Shown piece after piece: positions 11,001 through 22,870 of a stretch of 34,357 bases of DNA. The notes below the pieces were generated by a model. It worked only from the letters and a program-made list of their open reading frames with translations, did no database searches and was not told where the DNA came from. Both the position numbers and the translations under genes were made by a program. The DNA is from Phaeoceros laevis (taxonomy: Eukaryota; Anthocerotophyta; Anthocerotopsida; Notothyladales): contig JBNGIQ010005208.1 in the NCBI GenBank assembly GCA_049999765.1, positions 1-34,357 on the forward strand, written 5' to 3'. Numbering within the stretch: the first letter of the stretch is position 1; every line of letters starts with the position of its first letter.

Positions 11001-13221
11001 CTCAAATTTTGGACTTCCGGCTTCTGTAGTGATTGCTAGAATTCTTGGACGATTGCCCCACTGCATTGATCAACACCGGAGGTTTATTTTGGCAGTCATG
11101 ATCAAGGAGGTGAACGGCGTGACACCCGATTCTGTAAACCCTCCCGTACACACTCGCAGTTTTAAATTGAAGGAGATTATTGTTGCCACCAACAACTTCA
11201 ATCCACAGAATGTGATTGGATCTGGAGGGTTTGGCCTCGTCTATAAAGGGCAGCTTGAAAACAATGAGGTTGTAGCTGTTAAGCGTGCCGCAGAGGCATC
11301 GCAGCAAGGGGTGAAAGAATTTTTTACAGGTGACTTCTTCCTCCTGGACAGAGACTATAGCATGGCTTTCTGAATTGTATTCTCTTTGCTCTTACCATTG
11401 TTTCTTGTCTGGATCCGAGCTACTAAAAATAAAACCTTTTATGTCATGGCAGAGGTGGAGCTTCTTTCAAAAATTCATCACAAACATCTGGTGAACCTTG
11501 TTGGGTATTGTGCCGATTCAGGTCAGTAAGTTTAGTCAATGTAGCAAAGAGAGGTCTTCTGTACATTGCATAAGTTTATATCTGGAAATTAATGTATATG
11601 AATCACATGTGAAGCAGGTGAACAGATGCTCATCTACGAATATGTGCCAAATGGGAGTCTCCTAGAACATTTAACTGGTAAGATTTTTTGTTCGAACTTA
11701 TTTTTTGTGAGGTTGCTCGTGTTTTAGTCCTTTCATAACATGAGTTTTACGTCCAGGTCGGAGGGGTCTGCCTCTAACATGGAGACAACGGGTTCGTGTT
11801 GCAATCTGTGCTGCAAATGGTAAAACTCGAGAGTGAACTTCTCAAACTTTGAGTCGTTTTTCTACATTTCCCTTTTGTCATGTCCGCTACTCATGACAGA
11901 ACTAAAACCGTGGTATTTTGTCTCAGAATAATGTTGACGTATCGTACTCTGCAGGCTTGGCGTACTTACATGAAGGGTGTAGCCCGCCGATCATCCACCG
12001 AGATCTGAAACCCAGGTTTTAGCCCATCCCGCATTTGGGATCGGTTGACGTTTTTCCGCAAAGGCGTAGTTGTTGCAAGATGATGCTCAATTCTGTGCTG
12101 AATAATTGAAGTACTGCTTGTCTGTTCGTGCATCTCCAGCAACATCTTGTTGGACTTGGAGGATGGAGCAAAAGTGTCCGATTTCGGATTATCAAAAGAG
12201 GGACCCCCTGCAGGCTACACACATGTCAGCACGTCCGTGAAAGGCACCCCTGGGTACCTTGATCCGTACTACTATCTGAGTTATCACCTTAGCACGTCAA
12301 GTGATGTGTACGGTTTTGGAGTCATCCTTCTTCAACTCGTATCTGCAAAACCTGCCGTGGATCATTCGAGAAAACAGTCTCAGTATAACATTATCAACTG
12401 GGTAAGCTTATTTATTGAGTTTCGGTGCGACCATTCCCTGCCGGATGAAGATTGAAGGACTGAGGACTGAGAAGGTAGCTGCTTATATATGCCTGAGTGT
12501 GCAGGCGAAGGATAGCATAGAGCGAGGTGATATTGAAGCCGTAATGGACAGCAAGTTACTGGAGCAGGAGTACAACAGAGATATTCTGCTCCACATGGCC
12601 ACACTGGGTCTGCGGTGTGTGGCCAAGGACCGCAAGAGTAGGCCCACTATGACCCAGGTCAGCCAAGAGCTGGACATTGTCCTCCGGACATACGATACAT
12701 TCGCGAAGCCTCGGGATGAAGTGCAACCAAACAAGAACATCAAGTTGAGCCCGTTGAACGATGAGGAGCTGTCCCGTGACTTCTACGAGCAAGAAAAGTT
12801 CTATCCTGGGGACAGCAACATGTCCTTGGATGGCTTGCAGGTGGTACGTGACTACGGCTTAGATTCGCGGGATGCTCCTATAACCGACTCTCACAGGCAG
12901 TCCTCAGCAGCAGAGAGCACCAGCGAGGTGAACGACAGGACTCCCTCCAGCTCTGGCTCGGTCTATGTGTTTCCCTTGGACAGAGCAGATAGCAATATCA
13001 AATTCGATGGCATGCCCTGGGTGGACATTAAGAATATCGACGATGAGAGGCTACATCAGTTCAGTGGGGCTATAACATATGAGAAACGGCTGCAGGAGTT
13101 CACCGGGAATATAGAGATAAGTGGAGATCTTGCGACGTACTATCCCAAAACAACAAGCACCAATTACCCCGTAACAACAACTATGGGGCCGAAGTTTCCT
13201 CCCAAATCCTCACCGCTTTGA
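8039..13221 (+). CDS. Leucine-rich repeat receptor-like Ser/Thr kinase (LRR-VIII-like), 18 exons
   Basis: This encodes a plasma-membrane receptor kinase of about 818 residues. Exons: 8039-8135, 8222-8354, 8478-8552, 8677-8748, 8941-9012, 9382-9453, an uncertain exon ending 9639, 9742-9813, 10016-10087, 10202-10261, 10358-10982 (contains the N gap), 11096-11329, 11453-11521, 11618-11677, 11757-11819, 11955-12015, 12140-12401, 12505-13221. Exon 1 encodes a signal peptide and exon 2 the LRRNT cap ([23 protein letters not shown]). Eight LRR exons, mostly 72 nt in phase 2, follow. Then come a Cys pair (PCTKSC), a transmembrane helix near residues 288-308, and a kinase near 355-646. The kinase has GSGGFG, AVKR, HRDLKPSN, SDFGLS and [10 protein letters not shown], so it looks active and RD-type. 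A 170-residue tail follows. Exon-per-LRR layout and kinase sequence resemble LRR-VIII (HPCA1-like) kinases; the ligand is unknown. Confidence 0.9.
10525..10924. other. Assembly gap (400 N) inside the kinase transmembrane exon
   Basis: Exactly 400 N interrupt exon 11 just after the transmembrane helix. The 16 bases before the gap (10509-10524) and the 16 bases after it (10925-10940) are identical, TGGTACTATAGAAGGA. Merging the two copies gives an uninterrupted frame from the helix into a basic juxtamembrane segment up to a GT donor at 10983. The gap is therefore probably spurious. Open frames that span the N run are artefacts. Confidence 0.9.
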
Positions 13222-14007
13222 TGTTCAAGAAATCCTGGGAGATCAGCGGGGCAGTCACCTACTCAACCCGGTTTTCACACACCAGGTGCCGAAGATGACA
13301 GGTTGTGTTGCAGTAACCTTCCCGTCTTTTCTTTGCATTACTGTCAAAGCGCAAGACGACTACTTATCTACTGGGTGCAAGCGAGGGATTGACTCAGAAC
13401 TACTAGTAGATTGACTTTATGTGTTGGTGGAGGAGATGCTGCATGTCAGTCAGTGAGGCGCCACCTGCATAAATCAAGATTCCAAGAAGCAGTGTTCAGA
13501 GCTACTGACTGACATACGCACAGTGGCAGCAGATGAGGCCGAGAAGTGAGTACTAGTGCAATGCTATGATTCTGAATCGAGTGTAAACTGTATTCATCAC
13601 CCTCCAGGGCTTCCAGGTAACATCCACGAGGCGAGGGTCCTGACTCGAATCACGTCCCAAGGGGGCCTACGCCTACGTACAGCTAGCTAGCAGGATAGCC
13701 TGCAGAGGGGAGGGGCTATCAGGATCGTTGGGCATATCCAACGTTGGAAAGAATGGTGGAGCGACATGTTTACAGTAGACTTTGCGAAAGCAGTAGGACG
13801 TACCTACTGATTGACATTGTCAGTGTGCAAGCGCATTATGGTTAGCACCAGGGTGCTGTTACAAGCTCCCGTGACCCCTCAGCGAGCGTACTGCGCTTAG
13901 GATGGGCTGGACTGGACAGGCCTCATTGTGCCAATCAAGGTTGTCTTATTAGCTGAAAGCACTGCCAGATACGCCTTGGAAGTACATGCATGTCATGATT
14001 ACCAACC
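13222..14007. other. Kinase 3' flank, no further gene seen
   Basis: This holds the 3' UTR of the receptor kinase and the spacer to the next possible gene. A 25-codon frame at 13221-13298, overlapping the kinase stop as TGATG, repeats a motif of the kinase tail (see findings). I see no other coding sequence, RNA gene or mobile element here. Confidence 0.5.
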
Positions 14008-14466
14008 ATGGAGGAGGCTGATAGAGAAGCCCCCAAAGTGCTGCTGTGTAGGAGAAATTACTTTGAGGTAACAGACCACAGCGTGTGTGTCTCGCTGTTT
14101 GCCTCCACGGTAAGTGAGCCAGAGTTGGTATGTACAATTAACGGAATTGCAGTACGGGTACAGTTTTTGTCCATCTGTCGATCTCAGTTCGAGAGGCTTC
14201 TGATAATGCCAAATGTTTCACCAACCGCATTGGCAACAGTGGCGACCATCTCCATCGGCCTGAAGCAGGTAAGTAGTGGATTTCACCCTCGACGGGGAGA
14301 ACTATCTTTCAACCTCCTTCCCTCTGCCCCCGCCCAGCTGCTGGCCAGGTTGGAAGCAAGGACGTGTCATTTCTGGGGCTTGACCGGTACCGGTCTGCAG
14401 AGACAGGACACCATTGATGAGTTCACGGCTGTTTCTGGTTTGTTTCAATCGGTCCAGCCCGTTTGA
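14008..14466 (+). CDS. Possible small CS (p23/SGT1-like) domain protein
   Basis: An ATG at 14008 (context ACCATGG) opens a frame whose residues about 12-87 follow the CS/p23 fold pattern. A YFEVTDHSVCVSLFA stretch corresponds to the W-x-Q-T-x-x-x-V-x-I-x-V/I-Y-A-K strand pair. It is followed by an NGIAVRV strand, an F-x-x-x-L-x-x-x-x-x-V-S-P middle and an ISIGLKQ end resembling KIEIxLKK. A good donor, CAG/GTAAGT, follows at 14268/14269 directly after LKQ. Two acceptors lie downstream at 14337 and 14348, giving stops at 14466 or 14417. CS domains serve HSP90 co-chaperones and also occur in Ncb5or-like reductases. The match is by eye and no partner domain is visible, so this is tentative. Confidence 0.35.
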   Translation: MEEADREAPKVLLCRRNYFEVTDHSVCVSLFASTVSEPELVCTINGIAVRVQFLSICRSQFERLLIMPNVSPTALATVATISIGLKQVSSGFHPRRGELSFNLLPSAPAQLLARLEARTCHFWGLTGTGLQRQDTIDEFTAVSGLFQSVQPV

Positions 14467-14469
14467 TGA

Positions 14470-17255
14470 GTGGAGGGGTGAGGAGAGGTTGGGTACCCTC
14501 CTCCCCAAGCAAAAGGGGAAAGCACCATCATTCATCTCTTTCCGCAAGCTAGGCAGCCTCGCTTTTGCTGATGAAAGCTCAGTGCCATCTCCCTTCCCGG
14601 TGGTGGCCCGTTGGTTAGGAGGCAAATGGCGTCCACCAACGCACTGCTCAAGCGCTAATCGATGGCTGCGCGGCAACACCTGCTTTTGAGCATCAGCACA
14701 ACAAAAATCAGCCCCCTATTTCAGGGCAAGAGCACAACGCAAAACGATCCGGTCTGCCTTGTCGGGAACCTGTGGGCAAAGCAGGGTTTCCAGCGCAATG
14801 TCAGCTTCACGGTTGCGTTTGAGGTCAACTCACCCGCGAGGTCTGCATAATCCGGAAGCCATATCCTCTCCAGGCTGCTGTTGCCTCGCCCTGCCTGCCT
14901 GCGTGTCTAAGCCCGAGCACAATTCGAACTAGGGTCGGTCCCACCTCTCCGGCAGGGGCAGGCAGGCAAGCAGCAGGTACTCTTGAAAGTACTGTACAAG
15001 GTTGCCAAGCTGCTCCTGGCCTGGCAGTGCAGCCAGGCGCCGGTGGCAGTGGCACAGACGAGAGCTGCAAGGACCGGCCATGGCGATCGATCGATTCTAA
15101 CGGTGACAGGTCCTTGAAAGCAATGAAGCGAGCGCAAGTGCTCTACTCGACTCCTACTCTATTGCTCTGTCCTTGCACAAGAGCGGCAGGCACCAACACT
15201 GGCAGCAGAGGAGGAGGAGGAGGGAGGGTACGCTTTCGACATCATCGACAGCAACAGCGGTGCACCATCCATTTCCGTCCCATCTTGAGCTTGCAAGATT
15301 CCACCACCACCTCGTCTCTTCTCGGCGCGCGTCCCTCGGGGCCTACCTTGCGATCATATTCATGCACCGCGGACAGAGACAAGCACTCCCAATTTCCCAA
15401 CTACTCCCGCAACCGGCTGGGGACTCAATTGATTGATTGACGAGCGAGCGGGGCAGCCACAGCCAGCCAGCCATGTTATTCTCCATCACCTGGCTACAGG
15501 GCCTGGGCCGCCTGCCTGGCTGGCTGGCGTCAACGGAGGACGACCTTCCCATTTAGGGAAATGAATGAGAATGATTCGATGGGCGTTGCGGAGGGACGTC
15601 GACGTCTCGGACGTCCCGGACGTCCAGACAGACGGGCGCCAGTCACGGACCTACCTACATACATACTGTACAAAATTCCGCCAGGTATACATACAGACAT
15701 ACAATACAGGCTGTTCCCGGGCTGACAGGCTGCAGTTTGCCGGTCGTGAACATCGCGGACGGGACGGGGTCCACAGATATAAGGGCTCGCCTCTTATCTT
15801 GGAAGGGAGTGGGTCGACTGGCTCTCTTCTATCTAGAAGCCGTACAGCAGGTAATTCCGTGTCAAGGTAAATGTGGTTGGTGAATCATGCCCGCGCTGAT
15901 TGGCAGCAGCGAACAGCAAGCCGTGTTTCAACAGCCCGACTAGAGTGGACTGGGGTGTCCCTAATCACCGTTCAGCTATGCTACTCGATTCCCGACAACG
16001 CTCATCATACTAGTCAAATCCGGTGCCTCACAACACACCAAGCACCTAATCTATTGTATGGATGTTTCCTATGCTATATGCATGTGTTGCACATACGCCC
16101 CTCCTCCCCATCAAGCATGTAATTAATTTTCTTCTTCTTCTTCTTTGGGGGATAGGATCAATCCTAATCTTCTTTAACTATTAGACTGCCCAGTTATTTT
16201 TCTTCCCATACTCCCAATACTTGTGTCCTCCCTTCATTCTGGCTTCACCAAGGAAGTACTATCCTTTTCTTGTTGTACTTGGTGGATGTATGGAGAGGCA
16301 ATTAATAGTATACGGATGCCACGTCCACCAAGTTGAATAAATGGAGCATGTCGCCCTTTTTGAGTACCAAAGGGCCACCAAAAGCGCATGGAATAAAAAT
16401 GGAACGGAACGGAAAGTGAGGCTTGGAAAGAGAGAAACCAGACGAGGCGGAGGCTTCCAAGAGCGGATGGTGGGTGGGAGCGACAGTACAAGGGGAGTGG
16501 AGGGGCAATCTGGAGGTCGATCCCCAGGGAAAGAGACACATCGAACGCATAATGCTCTTCTACTACCTCTCTCAACCTACTCGCCAAAATCCTGCTCTTC
16601 AAGAAGTGAGTGGTAGCAGGGACAGTCCGGTGCCGGAATGCGACGTCAATGGCTGCCGTCGCTAGTTCGCTAGTTGCGAAGCCCGCCCCACTGCCACCTT
16701 TGGGCTAGGCTGTTATCGTTTCTTTCCGCTGCAGACGGCGCAGCGCAACGGGCTTCCGCGCTCTTCGTTTTGCATGTGCCTTTTGGCCTATCCGGTTAGG
16801 TTTCGGGACCCCCCGCTGCCGAATGTGGTAACCGGAAGAACGGTGGAACGCGTTACGGTACGGGGGAGCCAGGTTTGGAGAGGGTAAAAGCAGGGTCGTC
16901 TTCCCGCCGTCACTATCAAGTGGCCGTGGCGCCCTTTTCATCTCGCTCCTCTTGGCCCCCCGCGCCAGTACTCTTCTCTGCCCGCATTCTCCTTCTCCCT
17001 CTCCCCCGCAGCCGCAGCCGCAGCGCTCGCGTTTGCTGCTTGCAGGCATAAATCGGGCGGAATCCTTGTCATTTGGATGCTGAAGGATTGCACTCGCCAT
17101 GTGCTGCTGTGCTTGCAAGCCAGCTGCGCTACGCTCGGTGCTCTTGCGACGGAGCACCTCTGCTAGCTGCATTTCCTGGAGTGCTATCGTTCGTGAGCTC
17201 TGGGACTTCTTGATTGTTCGCAGCACTGGGACGGGCTTCCACCTCCACCAGCACC
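14470..17255. other. Long intergenic region and bHLH 5' leader
   Basis: Many short frames occur in this GC-rich stretch, but none is recognisable. Visible features are GGCA/GCCT-rich repeats around 14885-14970, CAGC/CTGG-rich repeats around 15450-15530, a GACGTC cluster (15595-15624), a TATAAG sequence near 15778-15783, and a CT-rich then GCAGCC-rich patch at 16975-17025. The last of these could belong to the 5' UTR of the bHLH gene. I find no RNA gene. Confidence 0.5.
15595..15624. promoter_or_regulatory. Cluster of four GACGTC (bZIP C-box/CRE-type) palindromes
   Basis: GACGTC occurs at 15595, 15601, 15610 and 15619, spaced 6, 9 and 9 bp apart. The ACGT core flanked by G and C is the C-box bound by plant bZIP factors. 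About 155 bp downstream lies ATATAAGGG (near 15777-15785), which could act as a TATA box for rightward transcription. The next recognised start codon is 1.6 kb away (bHLH, 17256), so the target is uncertain. Confidence 0.4.
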
Positions 17256-19755
17256 ATGCAGCATTTCAGTTCCCACAGCATGGCCTACGAGGACATAAGC
17301 TACCTGTGCCGCCCTGGCGAGGTTAACTTCTCCCTGGATGACGATGGAGTTGATTCCGGGCACAGCACGTCAAACCTTCTGGGCTTGACTGAAACGTTCC
17401 AAGACCAGCATCTCCAAGGATCCAACTCGAATGGCTTCTCAGTGGAATCAACAGGGGCGCCATTTTCCACGGCGGTGCCTAATGGCGACCACATGTCCTG
17501 CCAGACTGGCAGGGTGAACGCACCTCTTGCTCAGCACGGTCTGCGTCATCCAGTGTTGAACCATGGAGTGGACTTTGAAGTTGACGATTCCACTGGCTCT
17601 CAGCTGTTACAGGTACCTACCCAGCAGCTTGCTTCTGCAAATAGGCAATATGAGCTTGCATGCTTGAGATTCCAAAGCTCCAGGACCTTTTGCCGGAGAC
17701 TGAATTCAAGCTCGGTTTTGATTGCAGGAAATGCTCCAATCTCAGCAGCATGCGCATAATTCTCTGGAAAGCGCCAAGCACTCTGCCCATGGCGGAAGGT
17801 CAGCGCAGGCAAATGCTTCGCCCGTTGGCCCCGCCACACATCAAGGCCAGCAAGAAAGGTCTGCAGCCTCTCAATGGGAAGACAGTCTTCATGTTTTCCA
17901 CGAGATGCTTCTGCAACAGCAGCAGCAGCAACAAGCGGCTGCCCAGTTGCAAGAGCACTTGTTTGGTACTCCTGTTAGTACCGCAGTTGGGAACTCGGCA
18001 TCGGAGAACAACCACCACCATGGCCACGACTTATCGCATGCCCAACACGGAGCACCTCACGGTCCACGGGGCGCTGTGACAGGATCAGGTTCACATATTC
18101 AGGGATCCGGAGGAGGAGGGAACTATCTACTGGGTAAGGATATAGCTAGAGCGATCTTTACTTGAGCATATTTTTGTTCAGTCTGAAATAGAGCAATCGG
18201 AGACAAGAGACCTGTGTAGCATGGCTTGGGTGAACTCGTGCTGTGTGAGTCGAGCTGCTAAAAGGTTCCATCAGATTTTCCGCTTTTCTTTCCTTTTCCC
18301 TGGATCACAAGGTTGAACTTTCTCTTGTGTTGCAATCCAGGTTCCAAGTTCCCTGGAGAGTCGGAACTCCTTAGCCTTCTTCAGTTGCCTCGCTGTGCGG
18401 CTTCCTCACTTCCAAATGTATTTCCGTCTCGAAGGAGTGCGTCTAGCATTCCTGGCTATAACATGCCTGTATCAGGAGGAGTGATTGACAGTGTTTACGA
18501 AACAGGTCCAACTTCGAGGCACCACCTGCAGAATTCTATTCAGCTCCTTCAGAACTCGCCGTACAGCACTAATTTGAGTGCTTCACCACCAGTTCCCTTG
18601 GCTCACCTCTTCCATAACTTACACCAGACTGGCTCCACAGGTTCTGAACCGCTGCAGCTACATTCAAGCAAAAATTCATTGCTGCAGAATCTCGGATTTG
18701 GCCGACAAGCTTTGGGGGCGGTTATCGACATGGATCATCAAGAGAAAGAAACAAGTGGAGTGATGGGGAGCTTACTGCAAGGTCGAGATTATTCTCATCA
18801 GGATGTTCCAAATAGCACACAGATGGCACGTGCTACGACGTCGCTTGGGCCCGGGTTCAACTTCGACTCCAATCTACTGAAAGGGAACATGGCAAAAGTT
18901 GGAGAGCCAAGGGGTATCAATCACTTCGCAACGGAGAGGCAAAGGCGAGAATTCCTGAACGAGAAGTATCAGACTCTGAGATCTTTGGTGCCGAACCCAT
19001 CAAAGGTGCCTGGTTAAACGCAACAATCCACAGACTGAGTGATCAGTCCACGGGTGATGACATTGATCTAGATATTGCTTGTTTTCAACACGTGACGCCT
19101 TTGATTTGCTGCAGGCTGACAGGGCCTCTATTGTCGCGGACGCCATCGAGTATGTGAAGGAGCTCAAACGAACCCTGCAGGAACTTCAGCTTCTTGTTCA
19201 AGAGAAGCGACGAGGTACAGGGAAGCGACAGAAGCGGGCGGAAGATGCAGCAGATGGACAGGAATCTACTTCGCATCAAAGCAATTACTTGCAGGTGCAG
19301 AAAGGTCAGGACGGTGCCTTTTGTGCGGATCCGGGCTCGCAGCTACGGAGCTCCTGGCTTCAGCGAACTTCGCAGCATGGAACACATGTGGATGTCAGAA
19401 TCGTTCATGACGAAGTTAACATCAAGCTTACCCAACGTAAGCGACGAAAGTGTTTGCTCGATGTAATGCTTTTGCTTCACGAGTTGCACCTGGACCTGCT
19501 TCATGCTGGGGGAGCTAGTGTCGGTGAGCATGATATCTACATGTTTAACACAAAGGTCTGTCCACATTTCCCTATTTCTGCTTTCAATTTTCTAGGTCAC
19601 AGAATTGTCATCTTCAGAGACTTGGTTACATAAGGTTCAAGTTCTTGCAATTGATACTAATAGTCCAAGTGTTCCTGTAGATAAATGAGGAGTCGTCGTG
19701 CATCTACGCTGGCTACATTGCAGCCAAATTCATTGAAGCAGTGGAGCGCCCGTGA
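17256..19755 (+). CDS. bHLH transcription factor, subfamily II (EAT1/TIP2, bHLH10/89/91 type)
   Basis: Five exons (17256-17612, 17728-18133, 18341-19005, 19115-19555, 19681-19755) join in frame to 647 residues with consistent GT-AG sites. The start is the first in-frame ATG (CACCATGC). The N-terminus is low-complexity, with a Q7 run and a His-rich patch. A conserved SELLSLLQLPRC motif lies near residue 262. The bHLH spans about 447-500, with basic region HFATERQRREFLNEKY and the DNA-contacting H-E-R pattern. It is followed by a KRRGTGKRQKR basic patch and a C-terminal ACT-like region (VRIVHDEVNIKL, about 545-645). LSLLHLPRC-type motif plus tail is diagnostic of the EAT1/TIP2 clade, which controls tapetum and spore formation in land plants. 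The second bHLH helix starts in exon 4, after a phase-0 intron. It is convergent with HSP90. Confidence 0.92.
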
Positions 19756-20170
19756 TCGTCAACTGCGCCTTCTTTAATCACAACTGCGGCATACAAACTC
19801 CACAAAGGTGGTCCAACTGTTTTTCTTGTACCATATAGGTTCAGTTTACGTTGTGTACACACAAATAGCCAAAAGCTTAGCAGACCGGACAGAGTGGGTT
19901 GCAAGAGATACAACGGTAATTCAGCAAGTAGAGAGTAGCGAAATTTTGTTAAAAACTGATGGTTCATCCACATAACCTCATTAGCTTTTCGAATAAGTTT
20001 CCACTGGACACTATCAACATCCCATCTGCAAGAGAACATTCCTAAAAAAGTTGCCGCGGGTCCTAATCCTCACCCAAAACATCACCACTACAAAGAGACC
20101 ACTCTGTACTAACTACACTAGACACACGTTAACTAACAATCTGCAACTGTGTGACTAGGAAACTGAATCC
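19756..20170. other. Convergent 3' spacer between bHLH and HSP90
   Basis: These 415 bp hold the 3' UTRs of two converging genes. No open frame of interest or structured RNA is seen. Because both transcripts terminate here, they may overlap as antisense 3' ends. Confidence 0.5.
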
Positions 20171-22836
20171 CTAATCAACCTCCTCCATCTTGCTACCCTC
20201 ATCGGCATCAGTTTCCAAGTCCGGAATGTCTACATCCTGCGGAGCTTCACCATCGTCATCAATGCTCAGGCCAAGCTTCAACATGCGATGAATACGCCCA
20301 CCAAAAGTGTTGGGATCCTCCAGACTAAACCCAGAAGTCAGCAGTGCGGTCTCGTACAGGAGCAGCACTAAATCCTTCACGGCCTTGTCATTTTTGTCCA
20401 CTTCAGCCCTCTTCCGCAACTCATCCATGATACTGTTTTCAGGATTAATCTCCATGGTCTTCTTGCTCGACATGTAGCTGGACATGCTTGTATCTCTAAG
20501 TGCCTGCGCCTTCATTATTCTCTCCATGTTGGCACTCCAGCCATATTCCGCAGTGACCAACACACAGGGCGAATCCACAATACGATCGGAAACAACCACT
20601 TTCTCCACTTTATCTCCAAGAATGTCCTTGATCGTCTTGCACAAGATTTCAAACTGCGCTTTCTTCTCCTCCTTGGCCTTCTTCTCCTCCTCAGTCTCCT
20701 CTAACTTCAACCCTTCCTTTGTTGCAGATACCAGCTTCTTGCCGTCATACTCCTTAAGTTGGCCCACAGCATACTCATCAATAGCATCCACCATGAACAA
20801 TACCTCATATCCTTTCCTCTTCAACCTCTCCAAGAACGGAGAGTTCTCAACAGCTTTCTTACTCTCGCCAGTAATGTAGTAAATGTCTTTCTGTCCTTCT
20901 TTCATCCTGGTAACATAATCCTTCAGACTTGTCATCTCATCACCGCTCTTTGTGGAGTGGTATCTTAGAAACTCTGCCAGCTTTGCCCTGTTTTGACTAT
21001 CCTCATGAATACCCAACTTCAGATTCTTAGCGAAAGCTTCATAGAACTTCGCATAATCTTCCTTGTTCTCTGCAATCTCGGAAAATAGCTCCAAAGATTT
21101 TTTCACCAGATTTTTCCTGATCACTTTCAGAATCTTGTTCTGCTGAAGCATCTCTCTGCTGATGTTCAAAGGAAGGTCCTCAGAGTCAACAACACCTTTC
21201 ACGAAGCTCAAGTATTCAGGGATAATATCCTCACAATTGTCCATGATGAACACCCTGCGAACATAAAGTTTGATGTTGTTCAACTTCTTGCGAGTGTCAA
21301 AGAGGTCAAAAGGTGCTCGCTGAGGCACAAAGAGAACAGCTTTGAACTCCAATTGTCCTTCGACAGAAAAATGTTTCACTGCCAGATGCTCCGACCAGTC
21401 GTTGGTGAGGCTCTTATAGAATGCAGCATACTCGTCCTTGGTGACCTCCTCAGGTTTGCGCAACCAGATTGGTTTCTGCTTGTTGACCACACTCCATTCA
21501 TGAGAAACTTCTTTCACTTTCTTCTTCTTCTTGGCTTTCTCTTCCTCGTCGTCCACCTCTTCAATTTTCACATCTTCTTTCCCCTCCTTAGGCTCCTCCT
21601 CTTCATCATCGGACACTTCCTTCTCTGTGGTCTTCTCAGTCCACAAGGATATGGGGTAGCTGATGAATTCGGAGTGTTTCTTGACCAACTCCTTCAGCCT
21701 CTTCTCCTCCAAATACTCCAACTGTACGAACTCCACTAGGTCAGAACATAGGTAACTTAGAAATTGTAAAACAGACTAGGTGCGTATACAAGGACCCTCA
21801 GGAATAAGAAGCAGCTGTGAAGACGAAACTTACTTGGTCATCCTTAAGGTACAAAGTGATTTTTGTTCCCCTTCCAAGTGTTTCTCCAGTAGTGTCCCTC
21901 GTGACTGTGAAGGAGCCACCAGCCTGTGACTCCCAAACGTACTGCTCATCATCGTTGTGCTTGGTGGTGACCACCACTCTTTCAGCAACTAGGTAAGCAG
22001 AATAAAATCCCACGCCAAATTGCCCAATCATGCTGACATCGGCGCCAGCTTGAAGAGCCTCCATGAACTCCTTCGTGCCAGAGCGAGCGATGGTTCCCAG
22101 ATTGTTGATAAGGTCTGCAACAAGCTGAATAAGTTTCTGCAACGCACAACAAAATATTCTGCACGGAAAAGACGGTAGTGTATGAACTTAACAACACAAA
22201 CTTTACCAGCTTTTGTCATTCCAACTCCGCTATCGATAATGGTCAAGGTGTTGTTGGTTTTGTCTGGAATAAGATGAATGAAGAGCTCAGGCTGAGCATC
22301 TAACTTGCTTTTGTCTGTCAGGCTTTCGAACCGAATCTTGTCCAGAGCCTGCCAGGCAGGGAATTGTCAGGGACCAAAACACAGAAACAAAACGCCAGGC
22401 AGCCAACACATGACACTCAAAAGCGTACTCGACCAAAATGATGAAACAAAAATTCAGGCATGAGTCTACGTCAAAACAGTCTACAAGCTTGGATGGCTTC
22501 TTTCAGAATCGTATTTCGAACATGCCTAATTATAGTAAACAATCGCGCAACAGACGCAAAAGCAGCAGACTGTACGACCTCAAGAACTACGCTCGGCAGC
22601 AGAGAAAAGAAAAATTGCCGCCAAACTGAGGCAGCAATCGAAGGGCTTCGACAGAGAAAACCACTCACATCAGATGAGTTGCTGATCAACTCTCGAAGAA
22701 AGATCTCCTTGTTGCTGTAGAAAGTGTTGATGATAAGCGACAAAAGCTGGTTGATCTCTGCCTGAAAGGCGAAAGTCTCAATGTTTTCCGACATCGGAGC
22801 GTCTTGAGGCAATTGCGATACCTCCATCTCAGCCAT
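20171..22836 (-). CDS. HSP90: Cytosolic heat shock protein 90
   Basis: ATP-dependent chaperone that folds kinases, receptors and immune proteins in the cytosol. Coding exons on the minus strand are 22836-22669, 22348-22207, 22114-21834 and 21721-20171, giving 713 residues. The GHKL ATPase domain shows ELISNSSD (catalytic Glu and Mg-binding Asn), [11 protein letters not shown] and [13 protein letters not shown] charged Glu/Lys linker follows near residues 220-260, then the middle domain with the SREMLQQN segment, and the C-terminal TPR-binding MEEVD that marks the cytosolic paralogue. The start at 22836 adds 14 residues before a second Met (22794) that begins the conserved region; either could be used. 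A likely 5' UTR intron spans 23118-22871. All motifs are intact. Confidence 0.97.
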
Positions 22837-22870
22837 GGCCACTGGCGAACTCTTGAACACCTTACACAGC

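Noticed and set aside
10342-11039. Several frames of 160-220 codons across 10342-11039
   Set aside because: They consist mostly of X residues from the 400-N gap. Only the kinase frame has meaning here.
14302-14679. 125-codon minus-strand frame
   Set aside because: No domain, no splice signals and a repetitive basic composition; not supported as a gene.
16705-17226. 173-codon minus-strand frame rich in Arg and Gly
   Set aside because: It is the complement of the GC-rich leader region before the bHLH gene. Codon content reflects base composition and no motif is seen.
14008-22836. Functional clustering of a CS-domain co-chaperone with HSP90
   Set aside because: The CS assignment is tentative and the two lie more than 5 kb apart with the bHLH gene between them. 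Eukaryotic neighbours need not be related.
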